A stretch of 11,224 nucleotides of DNA from Candidatus Methanophagales archaeon ANME-1-THS (GCA_004212135.1 RXIE01000040.1:1-11224), one strand, 5' to 3'. Numbered from the stretch's first letter, positions 1 to 7,298 are shown. Translations and numbers: made by a program. The notes: generated by a model from the letters alone, not told the origin.

Positions 1-104
1 GTTGCATGGGCTGTGGAAGCTGTACCTATGTCTGTCCCTCAAAGATACCGATCACTCAGCTCGTGAGTTACGGAAAAGAGGAGTTGAAGAAGAGGGCGGG
101 ATAA
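1..104 (+). CDS. rnfC: RnfC C-terminal fragment (Rnf electron transport complex)
   Basis: This is the last 33 codons of an ORF that enters from the left edge (first full codon at position 3, TAA at 102-104). It carries a [4Fe-4S] motif, C-x2-C-x2-C-x3-C-P, followed by SKIP, which is how the second ferredoxin cluster of RnfC usually ends (C-x2-C-x2-C-x3-CPSKIP). RnfC is the peripheral Fe-S/FMN subunit that passes electrons between the soluble donor or acceptor and the membrane part of Rnf. Only one nucleotide separates its stop from the rnfD start, so the two are co-transcribed and probably translationally coupled. The SLBB/NADH-binding-like domains and the first cluster lie outside the window. 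In bacteria RnfC binds NADH; in Methanosarcina the partner is different, and the fragment cannot show which applies here. Confidence 0.9.
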   Translation, partial: CMGCGSCTYVCPSKIPITQLVSYGKEELKKRAG

Positions 105-105
105 A

Positions 106-1053
106 ATGCCTGAACTCATCGTATCCCCATCACCGCATATACGGAGCGATATCTCGATCGAACGGATCATGTATTCCGTGATCATTGCCCTCATTCCCAC
201 AACTGCCTGTGGGGTGTATTTCTTCGGCGTACCGGTTCTCACCACCATTATGGTCTGTATCCTCTCTGCTGTGATGACTGAGTATGTAGCACTGCGATTA
301 ATGGGTCAACAATTTGTGATGGATGGAAGCGCAGTCATTACCGGTCTGTTGCTTGCCCTCTGCCTTCCGCCGAGGCTCCCCTGGTGGATGGCAGCGCTCG
401 GGGCTGTGTTTGCCATCGCGTTTGCCAAATGTGCATTTGGCGGTCTTGGTCAGAATATCTTCAATCCTGCACTGATTGGACGGACTTTTTTGATCGCATC
501 ATGGCCCGTAGCGATGACGACATGGATCAGACCCCTGAGCTATGATGCGGTTACCACAGCGACGCCGCTCGGCTTATGGAAGATGCAGCAGATCGGCACG
601 CCCTATATAAACCTCGCACTCGGTAATGTGGGTGGGTGCATCGGAGAGACGAGCGCGATCGCGATTCTGATCGGGGGACTGTTCTTGATTGCGAAACGAT
701 ACATTGATTGGCGAACACCACTCGCCTATATCGGGACCGTTGGTCTCCTGATGCTGCTCCTCGGCGAAGACCCGATCTTTCATATCCTTGCAGGCGGCCT
801 GCTCCTCGGTGCATTCTTCATGGCCACTGACTACGTGACCACCCCGGTCACGAGAGAGGGGAGGATTATATTCAGCATCGGTGCCGGGATAATCGTGGTC
901 GTGATCAGACTGATTGGTGGGTATCCGGAAGGCGTCGCGTTTTCGATACTCCTGATGAATGCGTTCACGCCGTTGATTGACCGGCATGTGCAGCCACGGG
1001 TATACGGCATAAAAAGGAAAAAAATTTTTACTCCTACTGCGGATAAAGAATAG
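106..1053 (+). CDS. rnfD: RnfD, FMN-carrying membrane subunit of Rnf
   Basis: A 315-residue polytopic membrane protein of the NqrB/RnfD family. Conserved blocks are visible: FGGLGQNIFNPALIGR (111-126), GGCIGETSA (176-184) and FMATDYVTTP (238-247). The segment TTATPL (150-155) matches the site where FMN is attached through a phosphoester to threonine, so Thr153 is the predicted flavinylation residue. RnfD takes part in the electron path across the membrane and is thought to help form the ion-translocating route. The ATG follows the rnfC stop by 1 nt. The gene ends in TAG, 4 nt before the rnfG ATG. Length and order fit archaeal and bacterial RnfD. A maturation enzyme (ApbE-type flavin transferase) would be needed but is not in this window. 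Confidence 0.97.
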   Translation: MPELIVSPSPHIRSDISIERIMYSVIIALIPTTACGVYFFGVPVLTTIMVCILSAVMTEYVALRLMGQQFVMDGSAVITGLLLALCLPPRLPWWMAALGAVFAIAFAKCAFGGLGQNIFNPALIGRTFLIASWPVAMTTWIRPLSYDAVTTATPLGLWKMQQIGTPYINLALGNVGGCIGETSAIAILIGGLFLIAKRYIDWRTPLAYIGTVGLLMLLLGEDPIFHILAGGLLLGAFFMATDYVTTPVTREGRIIFSIGAGIIVVVIRLIGGYPEGVAFSILLMNAFTPLIDRHVQPRVYGIKRKKIFTPTADKE

Positions 1054-1057
1054 AGGA

Positions 1058-1576
1058 ATGAGTGAATTAAAGCGGATATTGAGCATATCAATTCCCCTGA
1101 TACTCATTTGTATCATATCAGGCGCGACTCTTGCACTCTCCTTTGACCTGACGAAGGAGCGGATCAGGGAGGTGGAAGAGCGGAAGATAACCGAATCGCT
1201 TGCGAGTATCTTCCCTGATGCAAGCTTCAGGAAAACGGGTGAGTATTATACCGTGCTGGTAAATGGTGAGGAGATCGGCTATGCCTTCCTGGCCGAGGGG
1301 CAGGGGTATAGTGGCACGATTAAAACGATGGTGGGACTGTATCAGAACGGCACGCTCAGTCATATTTATGTGGTCAGCCAGTTAGAAACCCCCGGGCTGG
1401 GAACGAGGATAATAGAACCTGAATTCACAAATCAGTTCAGTGGTAAGCGAATCGAAGATCTACGATTGCGCCGTGAGGGCGGTCTTATCGATTCGATTAC
1501 CGGAGCGACCATAAGCTCTCGTGCGATAACCGAGATCGTTCGTACCCGAGCGGAGGTGATACGGAATGAAACTTGA
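1058..1576 (+). CDS. rnfG: RnfG, covalent-FMN subunit of Rnf
   Basis: A 172-residue protein with a single N-terminal membrane helix (about 7-29) and an FMN-binding domain that should face the outside of the membrane. The motif DSITGATISS (145-154) is the flavin attachment site of NqrC/RnfG, with Thr151 the likely FMN-linked residue. The SQLETPGLGTRI block (107-118) is also family-typical. RnfG relays electrons on the outer face; in cytochrome-containing Methanosarcina this is the side where the multihaem cytochrome MmcA works. The start ATG has only a short GAGG just before it, so coupling to rnfD (4-nt gap) is likely. Its 3' end overlaps rnfE by 11 nt. Confidence 0.96.
   Translation: MSELKRILSISIPLILICIISGATLALSFDLTKERIREVEERKITESLASIFPDASFRKTGEYYTVLVNGEEIGYAFLAEGQGYSGTIKTMVGLYQNGTLSHIYVVSQLETPGLGTRIIEPEFTNQFSGKRIEDLRLRREGGLIDSITGATISSRAITEIVRTRAEVIRNET
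1552..1560 (+). promoter_or_regulatory. Full-length archaeal Shine-Dalgarno site for rnfE
   Basis: GGAGGTGAT is fully complementary to the anti-SD of archaeal 16S rRNA (AUCACCUCC). It lies inside the end of rnfG, 5 nt before the rnfE ATG at 1566. It fixes that start and shows rnfE can initiate independently despite the 11-nt overlap. Confidence 0.85.
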
Positions 1577-2174
1577 TGAGCTTACTAAAGGTGTGTTCAA
1601 GTACAATCCGGTGTTTTACCTGGTGCTTGGGCTATGCCCCCTGCTCGCCGTGAGCACCCGGGTCGATAATGCGCTCGGGATGAGTTTGGGTGTTCTCTTT
1701 GTGCTCGTGGGCTCAAATGTCATCATATCGGTGATCAAGCAGTGGATTCCACCCGAGGTGCGAATACCCTGCTTTATTGTGGTCATCGCTTCGTTCGTTA
1801 CGATTGTCGACCTCTTCATGCACGGATATGCTCCTGAACTGCACGCACGTCTGGGGATCTATGTCCCACTCATTGTGGTGAACTGTATCATATTCGCACG
1901 AGCAGAAGCGTTTGCATCCAAGAACCCGGTTTCTCATTCGCTCTTAGACGGGATCGGGATGGGTATTGGGTTCATGTTCGCGATTGTGGGCATCGCCTCG
2001 GTCCGTGAGGTCTTGAGCACGGGAAAGATGACCATCTTTGGCTACACCCTCATTCCGCAATTTACCCAATCGCCCGCGATGGTGATGCTTCTTCCGCCCG
2101 GTGCGTTTCTCACGATCGCCAGTATCATGGCGTTGATCAATTATAAAAAAACGATGAAAAAGGAGAAGGAGTAG
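1566..2174 (+). CDS. rnfE: RnfE, integral membrane subunit of Rnf
   Basis: A 202-residue, about six-helix membrane protein of the RnfA/RnfE/NqrD/NqrE family. Two cysteines sit in the family positions: Cys24 in LGLCPLLAVS and Cys107 in VVNC. In Rnf and Nqr structures the matching cysteines of the two paralogous subunits jointly hold an Fe-S cluster in the middle of the membrane. LGIYVPLIVVNC (96-107) and LLDGIGMGIGF (127-136 region) are conserved blocks. The C-terminus is lysine-rich (KKTMKKEKE). It starts at a strong ribosome binding site within rnfG. It ends in TAG, and that TAG is in frame with the rnfA ATG two codons later, so only this one stop codon keeps the two proteins apart. Confidence 0.96.
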   Translation: MKLDELTKGVFKYNPVFYLVLGLCPLLAVSTRVDNALGMSLGVLFVLVGSNVIISVIKQWIPPEVRIPCFIVVIASFVTIVDLFMHGYAPELHARLGIYVPLIVVNCIIFARAEAFASKNPVSHSLLDGIGMGIGFMFAIVGIASVREVLSTGKMTIFGYTLIPQFTQSPAMVMLLPPGAFLTIASIMALINYKKTMKKEKE

Positions 2175-2180
2175 GCTACT

Positions 2181-2759
2181 ATGGATAATCTGCTCGCCAT
2201 CGCAGTCGGATCGATCTTTGTGCATAACTTCGTCCTGTTCAGGTTCCTGGGCTTATGCCCCTTCTTTGGCGTATCGAAGAAGACGAGCAGCGCACTTGGT
2301 ATGGGAGTAGCGGTGGTCTTCGTGATGACCTGTGCATCAGCGATCACCTGGCCCGTGTATACCTATCTCCTCCTCCCCTATGAGATCGAATTCATGAGAA
2401 CGGTCACCTTTATTCTGGTGATCGCGGCCTTTGTGCAGCTTGTCGAGATGGTGATACGGAAGCACCAGCCCAGCTTATATAAGTCGTTGGGTATCTATCT
2501 ACCGCTCATCACGACGAATTGCGCGGTCCTGGGAGTTACCTTAGTAAACCTGGAGCAGCGGTACTCCCTGATTGGAAGCGTGGTGGACGGCTTTTCCGCA
2601 GGCATCGGATTTACGCTCGCCTTGCTCTTAATGTCAGGAATAAGAGAGCGACTTGAACTTGCCCATGTGCCGCACTCATTCAAGGGTTTACCCATAGCGT
2701 TTATTTCCGCTGCGCTCCTGGCGCTCGCATTCATGGCATTTACCGGGATAAGATTGTAG
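2181..2759 (+). CDS. rnfA: RnfA, integral membrane subunit of Rnf
   Basis: A 192-residue membrane protein paralogous to RnfE, with opposite membrane topology expected from the family. Family blocks include VHNFVLFRFLGLCPF (14-28), with Cys26, and GIYLPLITTNCAVLG (104-118), with Cys114. These two cysteines should complete the intramembrane Fe-S cluster with Cys24 and Cys107 of RnfE. The SD-like AAGGAG overlaps the end of rnfE. The gene ends with TAG, and rnfB begins 5 nt later. There is nothing abnormal in length or motif content. Confidence 0.97.
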   Translation: MDNLLAIAVGSIFVHNFVLFRFLGLCPFFGVSKKTSSALGMGVAVVFVMTCASAITWPVYTYLLLPYEIEFMRTVTFILVIAAFVQLVEMVIRKHQPSLYKSLGIYLPLITTNCAVLGVTLVNLEQRYSLIGSVVDGFSAGIGFTLALLLMSGIRERLELAHVPHSFKGLPIAFISAALLALAFMAFTGIRL

Positions 2760-2764
2760 CCTCC

Positions 2765-3577
2765 ATGATCGAAGCAGTCACGATACTTGGAATTCTGGGA
2801 GTTTTGTTTGGCATGGGACTCGCCTACGCGTCGAAGCGATTCGAAGTCCCGCTAGACCCCCGAGTAGGGCGCATTCTGGATGCTCTTCCCGGCTCGAATT
2901 GTGGAACCTGTGGCTTTGCCTCCTGTGATGAATTTGCAACTGCACTGGTCAAGGATCCTTCGCTGGTCACGAATTGTAAGGCCTGTGTCGAGGAATCATG
3001 GTTGAAAATTTGTGATACGCTCGGTCTTGGGGTGGAGAAGCGGAAGCAAGAACTTGCACTCGTCGCGTGCAGTTGCGATTCCGTGGCTAAGTTTGACTAT
3101 GATGGTGTCAAGAGTTGTGCAGTCGCTGCCCTGAGCGGCGGGGGGTTCACCACCTGTAAATATGCCTGCTTGGGGTTTGGGGATTGTGTGAAGGCATGCC
3201 CGTTCGGCGCGATTGAGAAGCGGGGATACCAATTCTTCGTCGATTTCGATAAATGCATTGGGTGTGGCGCATGCGTGGATGCATGTCCACGGGGTTTGAT
3301 AAAGATTGTGGACAAGAATGCAACCGTCTTCGTTCGATGCAATTCACGCGATACGGGCAAGACCGTGGCAAAGATCTGTGAGAGCGGCTGCATTGCCTGC
3401 AAGCTCTGCGAAAAGGCATGCGAACAACACGCGATACGGATAGAAAATAACCTCGCGATCATTGATTACGATCGGTGCACGAATTGCGGTAAATGTATCG
3501 AAGCCTGTAAGTTCGGAACGATTTTATCCATCCTTCCACCTCGAAAGGCGGTTGCTGAAGCGGCTCAGGAGGCATGA
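2765..3577 (+). CDS. rnfB: RnfB, multi-cluster ferredoxin-type subunit of Rnf
   Basis: A 270-residue Fe-S protein with an N-terminal membrane anchor (about 4-23). Next is the Fe-S domain with Cys46, 49, 54 and 71 (GSNCGTCG core). A CxC at 102/104 and Cys118 lead into four ferredoxin-like cluster motifs: 131/135/141/145, 164/167/170/174, 209/212/215/219 and 238/241/244/248. This is the long RnfB form of clostridia and Methanosarcina rather than the short proteobacterial one. RnfB is the likely entry point for electrons from reduced ferredoxin on the cytoplasmic side. The last motif ends C-K rather than the usual C-P. No SD precedes the ATG, so translation is probably coupled to rnfA (5-nt gap). 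It is the last rnf gene here; the next gene is convergent, 46 nt away, with no clear terminator seen between them. Confidence 0.96.
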   Translation: MIEAVTILGILGVLFGMGLAYASKRFEVPLDPRVGRILDALPGSNCGTCGFASCDEFATALVKDPSLVTNCKACVEESWLKICDTLGLGVEKRKQELALVACSCDSVAKFDYDGVKSCAVAALSGGGFTTCKYACLGFGDCVKACPFGAIEKRGYQFFVDFDKCIGCGACVDACPRGLIKIVDKNATVFVRCNSRDTGKTVAKICESGCIACKLCEKACEQHAIRIENNLAIIDYDRCTNCGKCIEACKFGTILSILPPRKAVAEAAQEA

Positions 3578-3623
3578 ACATCGCCAGGCTTTCGTGCCAC
3601 GATCTGCGCTCTGGAGGAGATTA

Positions 3624-3989
3624 TCAGACGATCTTCACTACCCAGAGGGTAAAAATACCGATAAAGATCGCAACGAGCATGCTCGAGAGGGTGCCAATCA
3701 AATAATACTCGGCGAATTTTCTATTCTTCAGGTCTTCAAACCGCGCGATTGATTTCGCCGTGAGGATTAAGCCCAACGCCATATACTGCCCGACCAGGAC
3801 CAACGTTAGGGTAAAAAGCCGCTCGAGAATCCCGATCAGAGCGCCTGCTCCTTCCAAGCCCCCCTCTTCGGGTAATGAGTACCGGCGTAAGATGCCCCGA
3901 ACGAAGCAATGACCGGCTACCACGGCGAGGATATACGCGCTGAAATAAATCACGGCAGTTGCCGCGGTGAGTTCACCACTCATCTTCAT
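3624..3989 (-). CDS. Small membrane protein resembling the C-terminal half of DUF3307 proteins
   Basis: About 121 residues with three likely membrane helices (roughly 13-33, 56-78 and 98-119). From memory of the family, GALIGILERL (49-58), the LTAKSIARF segment (76-84) and AEYYLIGTLSS (93-103) match the conserved C-terminal part of DUF3307 proteins, which are often found beside SatD-like genes. The N-terminal half of full DUF3307 proteins is missing, so this is a short form. I chose ATG 3987-3989 because a G-run (AGGGGGG) ends about 6 nt upstream. A GTG at 3993-3995 overlaps that run and is less likely; ATG 3981-3983 is also possible. It lies 62 nt downstream of the satD-like gene on the same strand and is probably co-transcribed with it. 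Biochemical function is unknown. It could be a membrane partner or effector of the SatD-like protein, but that is inference from pairing only. Confidence 0.65.
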   Translation of the reverse strand: MKMSGELTAATAVIYFSAYILAVVAGHCFVRGILRRYSLPEEGGLEGAGALIGILERLFTLTLVLVGQYMALGLILTAKSIARFEDLKNRKFAEYYLIGTLSSMLVAIFIGIFTLWVVKIV

Positions 3990-4008
3990 CCGCACCCCCC
4001 CTGCTCAG

Positions 4009-4026
4009 TAAAGCATATCTGCTTTA
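4009..4026. repeat. Perfect inverted repeat between the satD-like and DUF3307-like genes
   Basis: Arms TAAAGCA and TGCTTTA (7 bp, no mismatch) flank a 4-nt centre, TATC. It fills much of the short gap between the two minus-strand genes, just upstream of the second gene's ribosome binding site. There is no T-run on the minus strand after it, so it does not look like an intrinsic terminator. It could be a dimer-binding operator or an mRNA hairpin that sets the ratio of the two proteins. Confidence 0.5.
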
Positions 4027-4051
4027 TCTTCATTTGTAAACTTGATTTCCT

Positions 4052-4699
4052 TTACACTTGACCCGGGACCGAGTTAATGCTCCCTAACAGGTGATGCAGG
4101 AGATTTTCACCCTCCGAGATTGCAGCCCAGTCCGCAGCGGCTAAGATTTGCGATACCGCCTGCTTCGAGATCCCAAAATGGTTCCCGATCTGTTCATAGG
4201 TAGAACCAGGATGTGACCGCAGGTAGTTGACCACCTCGCGCTGGCGCTCTGTCCACGACTCCTCTAACACTTCGATGAACCGCAGCAGGGTATTGAGGAT
4301 CTCATCGGTCTGATTCGTCATATCCGAAGATTTAATCAGGAGCTTTCTGTTGCTCTTTTTGCATAACTCGAGCGCACTCCTCGCGCGGTAGAAAGCGGTC
4401 CCTCGCATCCCCAGCTCGTCCGCAAGTGGTCGTTCGATATCGCCGATACCCATGCCGCAATAAAAATCCACCGGCATGTTGGATTTGATAAAAACATAGA
4501 TCTCATAAGCGTTCTTCGGACTTTTGAGCACGCCCTGAAACTCATCACCCACCGTGGGCTTGAAATCGATGCGAATATCATCCGGGAACTTTGCATTTAT
4601 CGCGTTCAGCGTCTCTTCCAGCTTCCTGAAAAGAGTGGCCCAATCATCGATAGCCCGTGATTTTTTTATATCGCCGATGAGCACGCAGTTGCTCGTCAT
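4052..4699 (-). CDS. SatD-like protein: cyclase-like N-terminal domain plus C-terminal HTH
   Basis: 215 residues. The N-terminal 115 residues carry SatD-family motifs: IGDIKKSR (8-15), TVGDEFQG (49-56), CGMGIGDI (81-88) and GTAFYRARSALE (100-111). Their order and spacing resemble class III nucleotide cyclases: a first metal-binding Asp (D10), a GDE hairpin (D52), then a G-A-R block. The Asn and Arg that stabilise the transition state in true cyclases appear to be Tyr104 and Ser108 here, so cyclase activity is doubtful. Residues about 150-192 form a helix-turn-helix (TYEQIGNHFGISKQAVSQIL) that could bind DNA. So the protein may sense or make a nucleotide and control transcription. The start ATG has GGAGA upstream and a TATA-like box. 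The DUF3307-like membrane gene follows on the same strand. The SatD family assignment is fairly secure; the cyclase likeness is my own inference from motif reading. Confidence 0.75.
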   Translation of the reverse strand: MTSNCVLIGDIKKSRAIDDWATLFRKLEETLNAINAKFPDDIRIDFKPTVGDEFQGVLKSPKNAYEIYVFIKSNMPVDFYCGMGIGDIERPLADELGMRGTAFYRARSALELCKKSNRKLLIKSSDMTNQTDEILNTLLRFIEVLEESWTERQREVVNYLRSHPGSTYEQIGNHFGISKQAVSQILAAADWAAISEGENLLHHLLGSINSVPGQV

Positions 4700-4719
4700 C
4701 CTCTTCTCCTTTGTTCCAG

Positions 4720-4730
4720 TATATAAGTAT
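4720..4730 (-). promoter_or_regulatory. Probable TATA box of the satD-like gene
   Basis: On the minus strand this reads ATACTTATATA, about 21-31 nt before the ATG at 4699, followed by AAAGGAGA as a candidate ribosome binding site. With the usual spacing of about 25 nt the transcript would start almost at the ATG, leaving the SD unused. A second AT-rich block (AAATAAATAC, around 4738-4748) gives a better-placed start upstream of the SD and may be the real box. The rest of 4700-4820 shows no gene. Confidence 0.4.
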
Positions 4731-4820
4731 CCACAGAGTATTTATTTTCTTCCTCGCTGGGCCTTATGAGTGGAGATAACGTCCCTGAGCATATCTGAAG
4801 TGAGCCAATTCAGGCAAAGT

Positions 4821-5884
4821 CTAACCGCGCCAGATAGCGCATGGTGGTGGGCACGGTTGGAATACTTTTTCCGAATAAGGGATTCGCCTTATGACAAAAT
4901 GACTGATTAAGAAGCACAGACCGACGCCTGAAACCGAGACCAGAGCGAATTTCACTAAGGGGTAAAGATAAAGACCTCGAAGTGCATAAGAAAGGAAGAC
5001 GATAACCGGGGCATGGATTATGAAAACGGTATATGCGTTATCCGACAGAGTTGTGGTGAACCGCGTCTGTGCATCGAACTTCCTGCGAAAGAGCACAAAG
5101 AGGCCCGCAATTAAGCCGATGCCCACAAACGCTTCCCACAGCGCATAGGCGAATGATTGCCAATGCACTCCGCCCAAAAAGGGAGTGATATCTTCAAGTG
5201 CACCACCTAATACCTCTATCACGGGAAACAGAAAAAGAGCGGGTACTGAACGCTTGAACCATCGCAGACCAACTGCCTCATTGAACTGATCAAACCAGTT
5301 ATTGTGAGAGGCGCGGATGCCAATGGCAAAAAGGCTGATATAGCCGGGGAAGAAGCCAAATTGTAAATTGGAGAAACTCTCCCCGATCGGCTACCAGATT
5401 CGAACAAGGAAATGAGCACTTGCGAACAAGAGAATGAAGACGAGGATCTCCTTACTCTGTGGCGGGGGCTTTATTCCGCTCTCCTTCTCTGGATTATACC
5501 GCCGCCAGACGTAATAACCAAAACAGAAGATCAGTAAGGTCTCAAGGAACCAGAGCGGACCAGACCCAAAGAAATCTGACAGGGGGACCGAGTAACCCAT
5601 TGACCGAACAGAGAGCGTATAAACCACCAGGGGATTGACAATGAAAAAGCAGACCACAAGAGGGGTACCTAAACGGACGAATCTGTCCTTCAAATAGGTT
5701 CGTGCCCCCTTTCGGGCATACGACGCAGGCGTGAAGTAACCGGATATCATAAAGAAAAAGCCTAAGACAAAGGACTGCACAACCGCGGTGAAGAGGGTGA
5801 GAAGAACTGCAGAGAACACGTCCCCGGTAGCACGATTCTCAAGTTATTGATGTACAGCAGTTTTGGACCACGTTGGTGCGACAT
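4821..5884 (-). pseudogene. Decayed acyltransferase-3 family membrane protein
   Basis: The region reads as one acyltransferase-3 (PF01757-type) polytopic membrane protein broken by at least two lesions. From ATG 5882-5884 the N-terminal signature LLYINNLRIVL is read. The frame then shifts, and the family's His-containing first helix (about 30-40 residues) is missing. The main frame resumes near 5819 with FFFMISGYFTP and continues to 5394. An in-frame TAG at 5391-5393 interrupts it right after VRIW. The same frame then continues without a shift through PIGESFSNLQFGFFPGY to a TAG at 4821-4823. Several GTG/ATG codons could give short products, but none would include the catalytic N-terminus. Intact relatives O-acylate sugars or lipids at the membrane. 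It follows the NSS transporter on the same strand, 76 nt after it. Loss of the key helix makes it a pseudogene whatever the fate of the amber codon. Confidence 0.8.
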
Positions 5885-5960
5885 AGTACATAGAGTATAG
5901 TATCAACCCAGCCATAAAATCATTCGGGAGGAACGAGTGGCGAGCGTTGGGGTAAATGGC

Positions 5961-7292
5961 CTATGCATAACCAATGATACTTGAAACTAACACGAAGAAA
6001 AGCGCCAAGGGAATGATATATTTCAGGAGGAAGAAGATTATCGCTCCGAGATTACACTTCGTATTTTTGTTGATCTGATTCACAATCGTTCTTTTCGGGC
6101 AAAACCAGGTCGAGGAGACCGAGATAAGTAAAGCGGTGAAGATAATCGCAAGAGAGCCGAATAAACGATCCATAAGATCAAGAACGGGCGTGTTCAAGAG
6201 CTGAAGGCCGATGCGTGAATAACTTAAGGCCGCAGGAAACCCAAGGACCAAAATGATGACTGATAAGAGCGATGCCGCTTTCAATCTGCTCATCGAGGTC
6301 TCGTCAACAAGTACCGCGACGCCCACCTCGAGCATGGAAATCGCAGAGGTCAATGCAGCAAAGAAGAGCAGAAGATAAAATACGTCTGCTAACAGGAATC
6401 CGTACGGCACTTTCATAAAGATGAGCGGTAGGGTTGCAAAGGCGAGGCTGGGTCCGGCGGCCGGTTCAAAGTTGAAGGAAAACACGATTGAGAATACCAC
6501 GAGGCCGCTGATAAAAGAGATAAGGGAATCAGACAATGCGATGATACCCGAGTTACTCTCCAGACTCACCCGCTCATCAAGGTAGCTCCCATACGTGAGG
6601 AGGATGCCCGAGCCCACCGAGAGTGAGAAAAAAGCCTGGCCTAAGGCCGCGATCCAGACAGAGTAGTCAAGAAGTCGGGAAAAATCGGGCGTCAGGTAAA
6701 AGGAGATACCGTCCACAGCTTTGGGAAGCGTGAGGGCGTAAACGACCATAACTGCCAGAAGACCCATGAGCGCGGGCACCATTATCGTGCTCGTTCGCTC
6801 AATCCCACGCCGTATGCCTTTCGCAACAATGAAGGAGGTCATAAAAACGACGATCACAAAGAATAAGGGCGAGAAGTAGGTCTGAATAAACTCTCCAAAG
6901 ACAAGTTCGGTTCCAGAGAGCATGAAGATAAAAAAGGCCAGGGTCCAGCCGGTAATGACCAAGTAATAGCTGAGTATCACGGTCGAAACGATGGTCACAA
7001 TAACGCCAATCCATTTAAGCTCGTTCCGTATGCGCTTCAGCGAAGAAACGGTTGAGCCTCTGAAATGCCGACCAACGGCAAACTCAAGGATCATCAAGGG
7101 GATCCCTAATAGAAGAATAGAGATGAGGTATGGGATCAGGAAAGCACCGCCGCCATTCTGGCCCACGATATAAGGAAACCGCCATATGTTTCCCAGCCCT
7201 ACCGCAGACCCGATTCCGGCAAGTAAAAATCCGATCCGGGAACTCCATCTCTCTCGAGGCATGGTACCTTCCTGGTGCGCAGCATATATCAT
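5961..7292 (-). CDS. Sodium:neurotransmitter symporter (NSS/SNF) family transporter
   Basis: A 443-residue LeuT-fold transporter with about 11-12 helices, likely to import an amino acid or related solute with sodium. TM1 holds GSAVGLGNIWRFPY (28-41) followed by GQNGGGAFLIPY, the hallmark of the family; Arg38 aligns with the outer-gate Arg30 of LeuT. TM6 holds FFSLSVGSGILLTYGSYL (221-238), the unwound substrate-binding helix. ALTSAISMLE (313-322) matches TM8 with its sodium-site serine/threonine residues. The length is typical of the short prokaryotic members such as MhsT. Start: ATG 7290-7292 has AAGGAGGGA 6 nt upstream and is preferred. Met11 (7260-7262, also with a weak SD, GGAAGGT) matches where most relatives begin. 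The gene ends in TAG. It is divergent from a winged-helix regulator, which may control it. The substrate cannot be told from the sequence. Confidence 0.93.
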   Translation of the reverse strand: MIYAAHQEGTMPRERWSSRIGFLLAGIGSAVGLGNIWRFPYIVGQNGGGAFLIPYLISILLLGIPLMILEFAVGRHFRGSTVSSLKRIRNELKWIGVIVTIVSTVILSYYLVITGWTLAFFIFMLSGTELVFGEFIQTYFSPLFFVIVVFMTSFIVAKGIRRGIERTSTIMVPALMGLLAVMVVYALTLPKAVDGISFYLTPDFSRLLDYSVWIAALGQAFFSLSVGSGILLTYGSYLDERVSLESNSGIIALSDSLISFISGLVVFSIVFSFNFEPAAGPSLAFATLPLIFMKVPYGFLLADVFYLLLFFAALTSAISMLEVGVAVLVDETSMSRLKAASLLSVIILVLGFPAALSYSRIGLQLLNTPVLDLMDRLFGSLAIIFTALLISVSSTWFCPKRTIVNQINKNTKCNLGAIIFFLLKYIIPLALFFVLVSSIIGYA

Positions 7293-7298
7293 TGTCGC

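Noticed and set aside
574..1116. Long minus-strand ORF opposite rnfD.
   Set aside because: It is antisense to a well-conserved rnfD, has charged low-quality composition and no domain; a frame shadow.
3462..3752. Plus-strand ORF of 96 codons after rnfB.
   Set aside because: It overlaps the end of rnfB in another frame and the DUF3307-like gene antisense, and has no recognisable domain or ribosome binding site.
4795..4813. Short inverted repeat CTGAA...TTCAG downstream of the acyltransferase remnant.
   Set aside because: Five-bp arms with no T-run; expected by chance and not supportable as a terminator or operator.
5820..5963. Readthrough of the NSS transporter TAG would add about 42 residues, including a MAGLILYSMYY stretch.
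   Set aside because: Relatives end near the last membrane helix at this point, and the extension overlaps the N-terminal remnant of the acyltransferase in another frame; TAG is a normal stop elsewhere in the window.
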